Source: Bacillota bacterium
GTDB lineage: Bacteria; Bacillota; Clostridia; Christensenellales; CAG-138
Direction of reading: 5' to 3'
Assembly (NCBI GenBank): GCA_023393045.1
Contig: JAEWMV010000055.1
Coordinates: 1 to 9,815, forward strand
Length of the DNA: 9,815 bases
Shown: positions 6,641-9,815 of the stretch, piece by piece
How positions within the stretch are numbered: position 1 is the stretch's first letter
How the letters are laid out: the number at the start of each line of letters is the position of its first letter
Program-made: the position numbers and the translations under genes
Notes under the pieces: model-generated
What the model saw: only the letters and a program-made list of their open reading frames with translations
Told to the model about the DNA's origin: nothing
The model's database searches: none

Positions 6641-6751
6641 ACGTGCTGACGTATGGAATTGTTTCATAACCCGGCCGCCGCGCAATTGTTTAGCGGCCAT
6701 TCGAAGGCGCCCCGCGCCGCCGCGCGCGGCCTCAAGCGGGATCGCACGGCG

Positions 6752-7822
6752 TCACGGCTCCTCCTCTACGCCCTTCGCGGGCAGAAGCACTTCGATCGTG
6801 GTGCCATGGTTTGGGGCGCTTTTTACGCGGATGCTCCCGTGCGCCAGCGCGAGGATGCGTTTGGTGAGCGCGAGGCCGAGGCCGACCCCGTCGGAGGATT
6901 GCGCAGGGCTTCCCTGATAGAATGCGTCGAACATATGCGCGCGCGTTTCCTCGTCCATGCCGATGCCGCTGTCCGCCACGCGCACAAGCACATCATCGCC
7001 GCGCTTTTCCAGAGAAACGGTAATTTTCCCTCCCGATGGCGTAAACTTGACGGCATTTTCAATGAGGTTCTGCCAGATTTGGCCGATGAATTCCTTTGCC
7101 CCGCAATAGGAAACGGGGGTCAGCACCGGTATCATTTCGATCCGTTTTGCGTACCAGACCGGCTCGAGAAAAATAATGGTCTTCCTGATCTGCTCGTCCA
7201 GCGAAAAAACCGTTTGGGGTATTTCCGCGCCTTGGTTCTCCAGTCTGAACAGCTCCAGCATTTTGTTGACGAGATTGGTGAGCGCGTCCGTCTTCTGCAC
7301 GATAATTTCTGAATAATAAGCGCGCTTCTGGGGCGACGCCTCCTCGCCGAGCAGCTGCGCGTAGCCGCGGATGGCGGAAAGCGGCGTTTTGAACTCGTGG
7401 GATACGCCGGACGCAAAGCCTTTTGAGAGCAGCGCCTGTTTGTCCAATTGCTCCACCATATCGTTGAAACTGATGACGAGCTCGCCCATTTCCTTTTCTT
7501 TCGGGATATCCAAATGCAGGGAGAAATCGCCCGCCGCCACGCGCCGGGAGGCGTCGCTCAACTCCCGCACACTCTTGAAAACAAAATGGTTCCCGAGCAC
7601 CGAAACGATGCCCGTGGATATCACGACGCTGATGATCAGCGCCCACAGGAGCAGCCGGTCGAGCGTGAGCTCCTGAAAGCGGACGAGCTCCGTGCGGATG
7701 TTGAGCACCCAGCTCCCGTAGAGCAGTCCCGCGGAGAGGGTCATTACCAGAAAAGAAAAAGCCGTCAGATAGAAAATCATCGGAAGCTTGCTCGGTTTCC
7801 TGCGCGCGCGTGCGTTTTTCAT
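6752..7822 (-). CDS. Two-component sensor histidine kinase with HAMP domain and very short extracytoplasmic loop
   Basis: A membrane sensor that autophosphorylates on histidine and phosphorylates the response regulator encoded just upstream. It has 356 residues. Helix 1 is about 14-35 and helix 2 about 57-77, leaving only about 21 residues outside. A HAMP-like linker follows (about 78-130, with AAGDFSLHL and FNDMVEQL), then HisKA with the phospho-accepting His142 in VSHEFKTPLSAIRGY. The ATPase domain has an N-box NLIENAVKF (252-260), G1 DSGIGM (284-289) and G2 GVGLGLAL (312-319). The kinase therefore looks intact. The usual HAMP proline is missing near 84. The start codon overlaps the regulator stop (ATGA, 7822-7819), so the two are translationally coupled. 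The short loop suggests sensing in or at the membrane or through a partner protein. The signal is unknown. Confidence 0.93.
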   Translation of the reverse strand: MKNARARRKPSKLPMIFYLTAFSFLVMTLSAGLLYGSWVLNIRTELVRFQELTLDRLLLWALIISVVISTGIVSVLGNHFVFKSVRELSDASRRVAAGDFSLHLDIPKEKEMGELVISFNDMVEQLDKQALLSKGFASGVSHEFKTPLSAIRGYAQLLGEEASPQKRAYYSEIIVQKTDALTNLVNKMLELFRLENQGAEIPQTVFSLDEQIRKTIIFLEPVWYAKRIEMIPVLTPVSYCGAKEFIGQIWQNLIENAVKFTPSGGKITVSLEKRGDDVLVRVADSGIGMDEETRAHMFDAFYQGSPAQSSDGVGLGLALTKRILALAHGSIRVKSAPNHGTTIEVLLPAKGVEEEP

Positions 7823-8490
7823 TTCACCACCGCCTTATAGCCCAAGCCCCGCACGGTCACGATTTTAAATTCGGGATAATCCCCAAACCGGGCGCGCAGT
7901 TTGCTGATGTGGACATTGATGGTCTTCTCGTCGCTGTCCGAATCGTATCCCCAGATTTCATCCATGATTTCAAAGCGCGTGAAGACCCGGCCCGGATAGG
8001 AAAGCAATTTGAACAGCAGAAAAAACTCCTTCGGGGGCAACACCTGCACATCCTCGCCGCGCATAACGCACAGCGCGTCCGCGTCCAGCGTCGCCATGCC
8101 GATGGCAAGCCTGCGTTCGCTCGCGATTTTCGCCCGGCGCAGCAGAGCTTCCACGCGCAGCGCCATCTCCTTCACATTGATGGGCTTGACCATGTAATCG
8201 TCCGCGCCGCCGGAAAAACCGTACGCCTTGTCCTCATATTCCCCCTTCGCGGTGACGAAAAGCACGGGGAGCCGCATGTTTGCGCCGCGGATAGCCGAAA
8301 GCAGCGCGTATCCGTCCACTCCGGGCATCATGATGTCCGAAACGACAAGGTCGATATGCGTTTGATCCAGAAGTTTGAGCGCGGCGGCGCCATCCGGCGC
8401 GGTAACCGTCTTATACCCGCGGTTGACCAGCACCGTCTGCATGAGCGCGCAAAGGTCCGCGTCATCCTCCACGATCAGAATTTTCGGCAT
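7819..8490 (-). CDS. OmpR/PhoB-family response regulator
   Basis: A DNA-binding transcription factor of 223 residues, activated by the kinase encoded immediately downstream. The receiver domain (1 to about 118) has the acidic pair EDD (8-10), the phospho-acceptor Asp52 in VVSDIMMPGVDG, Thr80 and Lys102 in VKPINVKE. The winged-helix output domain (about 128-223) has LPPKEFFLLFKLLSYPGRVFTR, a DEIWGYDSDSDEKTINVHISKLR recognition segment and VTVRGLGYK at the end. The start at 8490 was chosen over upstream codons in the same frame because GGGAG stands 5 bases ahead and the protein then begins MPKILIVEDD as usual. It is first in a two-gene operon, with its own promoter at 8521-8549. Its targets may include the divergent phosphatidyltransferase and its own operon. 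The regulon cannot be told from sequence. Confidence 0.95.
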   Translation of the reverse strand: MPKILIVEDDADLCALMQTVLVNRGYKTVTAPDGAAALKLLDQTHIDLVVSDIMMPGVDGYALLSAIRGANMRLPVLFVTAKGEYEDKAYGFSGGADDYMVKPINVKEMALRVEALLRRAKIASERRLAIGMATLDADALCVMRGEDVQVLPPKEFFLLFKLLSYPGRVFTRFEIMDEIWGYDSDSDEKTINVHISKLRARFGDYPEFKIVTVRGLGYKAVVK

Positions 8491-8520
8491 GGATGCTCCC
8501 TTTCTCCCAGGTTCCCTAAT

Positions 8521-8549
8521 ATTATAGCCCAACGCGGCGCGAAAGCCAA
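8521..8549 (-). promoter_or_regulatory. Promoter of the response regulator/kinase operon
   Basis: On the minus strand TTGGCT (8549-8544; 4 of 6) is followed by a 17-base spacer and a perfect TATAAT (8526-8521). The transcript would start near 8514, about 24 bases before the start codon, with the ribosome binding site in between. Confidence 0.75.
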
Positions 8550-8572
8550 TTCCCTGCGGCAGATGGCGCATG

Positions 8573-8589
8573 TTAACCTTCGCTTAACG
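8573..8589 (+). promoter_or_regulatory. TTAAC direct repeat, candidate response-regulator binding site
   Basis: TTAACC (8573-8578), five bases, then TTAACG (8584-8589): two half-sites with 11-base periodicity, directly followed by a third similar hexamer TTGACG (8590-8595). OmpR-family regulators, such as Bacillus PhoP with its TTAACA-type repeats, bind direct repeats of this spacing. The site overlaps the -35 zone of the rightward promoter and lies upstream of the leftward one. Assignment to the adjacent regulator is inference. Confidence 0.45.
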
Positions 8590-8597
8590 TTGACGCT

Positions 8598-8603
8598 TAT
8601 AAT
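8598..8603 (+). promoter_or_regulatory. -10 element of the phosphatidyltransferase gene promoter
   Basis: A perfect TATAAT. There is no good -35 at the normal distance; the best candidate, TTAACC at 8573, gives a 19-base spacer. That place is occupied by the TTAAC repeat, a layout seen at activator-dependent promoters. Start of transcription is expected near 8610, giving a leader of about 80 bases. Confidence 0.5.
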
Positions 8604-8611
8604 GATACATC

Positions 8612-8665
8612 TGGGGCAATAATTGGGGGAGCGGCTCGAATCGCAGTCATGTGCGCCTTGCCCCA
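8612..8665 (+). other. Long-range inverted repeat in the leader of the phosphatidyltransferase gene
   Basis: TGGGGCAA (8612-8619) is perfectly complementary to TTGCCCCA (8658-8665), separated by 38 bases. The 3' arm ends 15 bases before the ribosome binding site. It would close a multi-part RNA structure at the very 5' end of the transcript. I recognise no known riboswitch class in it. It may be chance. Confidence 0.3.
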
Positions 8666-8692
8666 TCCAGACCGCAAACAGGGAGGAGCCTT

Positions 8693-9286
8693 ATGAAACA
8701 CATTCCCAACATGCTCACGTTCGCCCGCATCCTGCTCTCCCCACTGCTGCTGATAACGGAGCCTTTTACGGCGCCGTTTTACGTGCTCTACGGCCTGTGC
8801 GGGCTGACCGATTTTCTGGACGGAAAACTCGCCCGCCGCCTTCACGCGGCAAGCAGGGCCGGGGCTTCGCTTGACAACATCGCGGACTACACGCTCATGG
8901 GCTGCACGCTGGTCAAGGTGCTGCCGGCGCTCAGGCTCACGCTTTGGGTGCTTTGCTGGGCCCTCGTCATGCTGGCCGCGCATCTGGCCTCCTCCGTGAT
9001 TGCCTTCGTAAAATACAGGAAAATCATCGTGCTGCATACGATTGCGAACAAGGCGGTCGGAGCGGCCTGCTATAGCGTCCCGATTCTGGCCGGTTTTGTT
9101 GGGCACTCCCTTCTCATCGGCGCCGTGTGCGCCCTCGCCTGCTTTTCCGTGGGCGAGGAGTTGTATCTGATCATCACATCCACGCGGCTTGAGCCGGACG
9201 TCCGGGGCGTGCTGTTGAGCAACGACGGAATCCACCGCGGCTATGCCGACGCCGACGCCGCGCGCGAAGAGGACAGATCTATCTGA
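8693..9286 (+). CDS. CDP-alcohol phosphatidyltransferase family membrane protein (PgsA-like)
   Basis: A membrane enzyme of phospholipid synthesis that displaces CMP from a CDP-linked lipid with an alcohol, or a related reaction. It has 197 residues, normal for the family. The signature is exact: D40-FL-D43-G44-KL-A47-R48, eight residues, G57, three, D61, three, D65, matching D-x2-DG-x2-AR-x8-G-x3-D-x3-D, which binds metals and the CDP group. Hydrophobic helices lie at about 10-22, 24-39, 67-80, 84-105, 121-135 and 139-161. The N-terminus KHIPNMLTFARIL also fits. ATG 8693 follows GGGAGGAG (8681-8688); a longer upstream GTG start lacks this site. The acceptor (glycerol phosphate, inositol, serine or other) cannot be deduced. 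It stands alone between the two-component system and padR, ending in its own terminator. Confidence 0.92.
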   Translation: MKHIPNMLTFARILLSPLLLITEPFTAPFYVLYGLCGLTDFLDGKLARRLHAASRAGASLDNIADYTLMGCTLVKVLPALRLTLWVLCWALVMLAAHLASSVIAFVKYRKIIVLHTIANKAVGAACYSVPILAGFVGHSLLIGAVCALACFSVGEELYLIITSTRLEPDVRGVLLSNDGIHRGYADADAAREEDRSI

Positions 9287-9312
9287 AGTCAGGTATCGGC
9301 AAGCGACATGAT

Positions 9313-9335
9313 CCGTCCGGAAACGACGGTTTTTT
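9313..9335 (+). terminator. Intrinsic terminator of the phosphatidyltransferase gene
   Basis: CCGTC (9313-9317) pairs with GACGG (9325-9329) around a 7-base loop and is followed by six T (9330-9335). It lies 27 bases after the stop codon. The stem is short, but the T-run is good. Confidence 0.7.
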
Positions 9336-9350
9336 CTTTGCGGCGTTACT

Positions 9351-9653
9351 TCATAACAGCCCTTCCATATTGCTGCAGATTTCCGCAAGGCGCAGCACTT
9401 CCGCTTTAAGTCGGCTCAAGCCGAGCTCTGTGGCGCGATAGTATTTTTTCCTGCCGGCCTCTTTCGTCGATACGATGAACTTACTCTTTTCAAGTTTACA
9501 AAGCGTTTGATAGATCGTTCCTGCGCCCAGCGCGATGCGTCCCTGCGTGATGCGTTTCGTGTAGAGCATGATCCCGTAGCCATGCCTTTCCTCCTGCAAA
9601 GCAAAAAGGATATACATCATCGTTTCGCTCATGGGCAAAAGATTGCTTGCCAT
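9351..9653 (-). CDS. PadR-family transcriptional regulator
   Basis: A small winged-helix repressor of 100 residues, the size of the short PadR subfamily with a single C-terminal dimerisation helix. The DNA-binding domain shows the family pattern: SETMMYILFALQEERHGYGIM (9-29), GRIALGAGTIYQTLCKLEKSKFI (38-60) with the recognition helix, and the wing KEAGRKKYYRATELG (64-78). The helix LSRLKAEVLRLAEICSNM ends the protein. ATG 9653 is preceded by GAGGTGAT on the minus strand at normal spacing. Such regulators often sit in an operon with the gene they control, but here the downstream side meets the convergent phosphatidyltransferase gene, so no partner is visible. A strong promoter with repeated dyad motifs upstream suggests self-repression. 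The ligand is unknown. Confidence 0.92.
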   Translation of the reverse strand: MASNLLPMSETMMYILFALQEERHGYGIMLYTKRITQGRIALGAGTIYQTLCKLEKSKFIVSTKEAGRKKYYRATELGLSRLKAEVLRLAEICSNMEGLL

Positions 9654-9663
9654 ACCATCACCT

Positions 9664-9742
9664 CATACATCACGCTAAACTGTATCATATCTAATTGCAT
9701 CATATTATGATGTATAGACTATATATCGCGCCGTGATGTATG
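9664..9742. repeat. Cluster of dyad motifs around the padR promoter, likely operator region
   Basis: A perfect 11-base inverted repeat: CATACATCACG (9664-9674) and CGTGATGTATG (9732-9742). Between them is a tight palindrome, CATCATA-T-TATGATG (9698-9712). The 8-mer TGATGTAT occurs at 9708-9715 and 9734-9741 and, on the other strand, at 9665-9672, with a fourth copy inside padR at 9612-9619. Copies flank the -10 and touch the -35, as expected for a self-repressing PadR protein. Confidence 0.6.
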
Positions 9743-9746
9743 TCAA
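9718..9746 (-). promoter_or_regulatory. Promoter of the padR gene
   Basis: On the minus strand a perfect TTGACA (9746-9741), a 17-base spacer and TATAGT (9723-9718; 5 of 6). The start near 9711 falls in the central palindrome of the operator cluster. The leader of about 58 bases reaches the ribosome binding site before ATG 9653. Confidence 0.8.
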
Positions 9747-9756
9747 GAGAGGGACA

Positions 9757-9785
9757 CAAAAAAGCGCCGGATTCTCGACGCTTTT
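9757..9785 (-). terminator. Intrinsic terminator, probably for a minus-strand gene beyond the right edge
   Basis: AGCG (9763-9766) pairs with CGCT (9779-9782), extended by flanking A and T runs (9760-9762 with 9783-9785). An inner CG/CG pair lies across one mismatch. On the minus strand the stem is followed by six T (9763-9758), better than the four T on the plus strand. No gene that uses it is inside the window. Confidence 0.55.
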
Positions 9786-9815
9786 CAATTCCCCCCTATC
9801 CCCCATGCACCAGCG

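Noticed and set aside
6657..6691. Direct repeat AATTGTTT (6657-6664 and 6684-6691) and a GGCCGC/GCGGCC inverted pair (6673-6698)
   Set aside because: Short, no T-run, no adjacent target; considered as a mobile-element scar or terminator but the evidence is too thin.
6653..7312. A 219-codon plus-strand frame starting after cobQ
   Set aside because: It has no ribosome binding site and lies antisense to the catalytic domain of the histidine kinase; its sequence is low-information and matches no family I know.
8491..8571. Longer N-terminus for the response regulator
   Set aside because: It would run through the ribosome binding site and the promoter -10; the receiver domain begins normally at the start near 8490.
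1..9815. Search for CRISPR arrays, tRNA/rRNA genes, insertion sequences and phage genes
   Set aside because: No regularly spaced repeats, cloverleaf pattern, transposase or integrase motifs were seen by eye on either strand.

Overview
The window looks like a chromosomal segment from a high-GC member of the Clostridia or a related Bacillota lineage. This is inferred from the protein families (an OppF-like ATPase, a clostridial-style CobU, OmpR-family response regulator with sensor kinase, a PadR regulator), strong AGGAGG-like ribosome binding sites, and promoters with clear TTGACA/TATAAT elements. The genus cannot be fixed from sequence alone.

Layout. (1) 1-336: 3' end of an oligopeptide/dipeptide ABC transporter ATPase. 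(2) 337-791: a non-coding leader with a stem-loop just after that gene, a sigma-70/sigma-A type promoter (403-431), a cobalamin riboswitch aptamer (438-587) and an intrinsic terminator (658-690). (3) 792-6585: a six-gene plus-strand operon for the late steps of cobalamin synthesis: cobT, cobU, cobS, cbiB, cobD (threonine-phosphate decarboxylase) and cobQ/cbiP. Every gene overlaps the next by 4 to 14 bases. A 23-codon open frame with an excellent ribosome binding site (6569-6640) is coupled to the end of cobQ in the same way and may be a gene relic. (4) 6752-8490: a minus-strand two-component system, response regulator first, then histidine kinase, with its own promoter and a candidate terminator facing the cob operon. 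(5) 8693-9286: a plus-strand CDP-alcohol phosphatidyltransferase, divergent from the two-component system and ending in an intrinsic terminator. (6) 9351-9653: a minus-strand PadR-family repressor with a strong promoter embedded in repeated dyad motifs. (7) 9757-9785: a terminator that best serves a minus-strand gene outside the right edge.

How the genes work together. The cob operon takes adenosylcobyrinic acid a,c-diamide to cobalamin. CobQ amidates to cobyric acid; CobD makes aminopropanol phosphate from threonine phosphate; CbiB attaches it; CobU activates the product with GTP; CobT activates the lower base; CobS joins the halves. Corrin-ring synthesis, cobalt insertion, the adenosyltransferase and the final phosphatase are not in the window. 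Expression is expected to be shut off by cobalamin through the riboswitch terminator.

The right part is a small membrane-related regulatory locus. A kinase with almost no extracytoplasmic domain and its OmpR-type partner face a phospholipid-type enzyme across a 202-base intergenic region. That region contains two opposed promoters and a TTAAC direct repeat with 11-base periodicity, a plausible binding site for the regulator. I see no mobile element, CRISPR array, tRNA or rRNA. No clearly undescribed system is evident. The points most worth checking are the riboswitch switching helix, the relic frame after cobQ, and the two-component/phosphatidyltransferase divergon.
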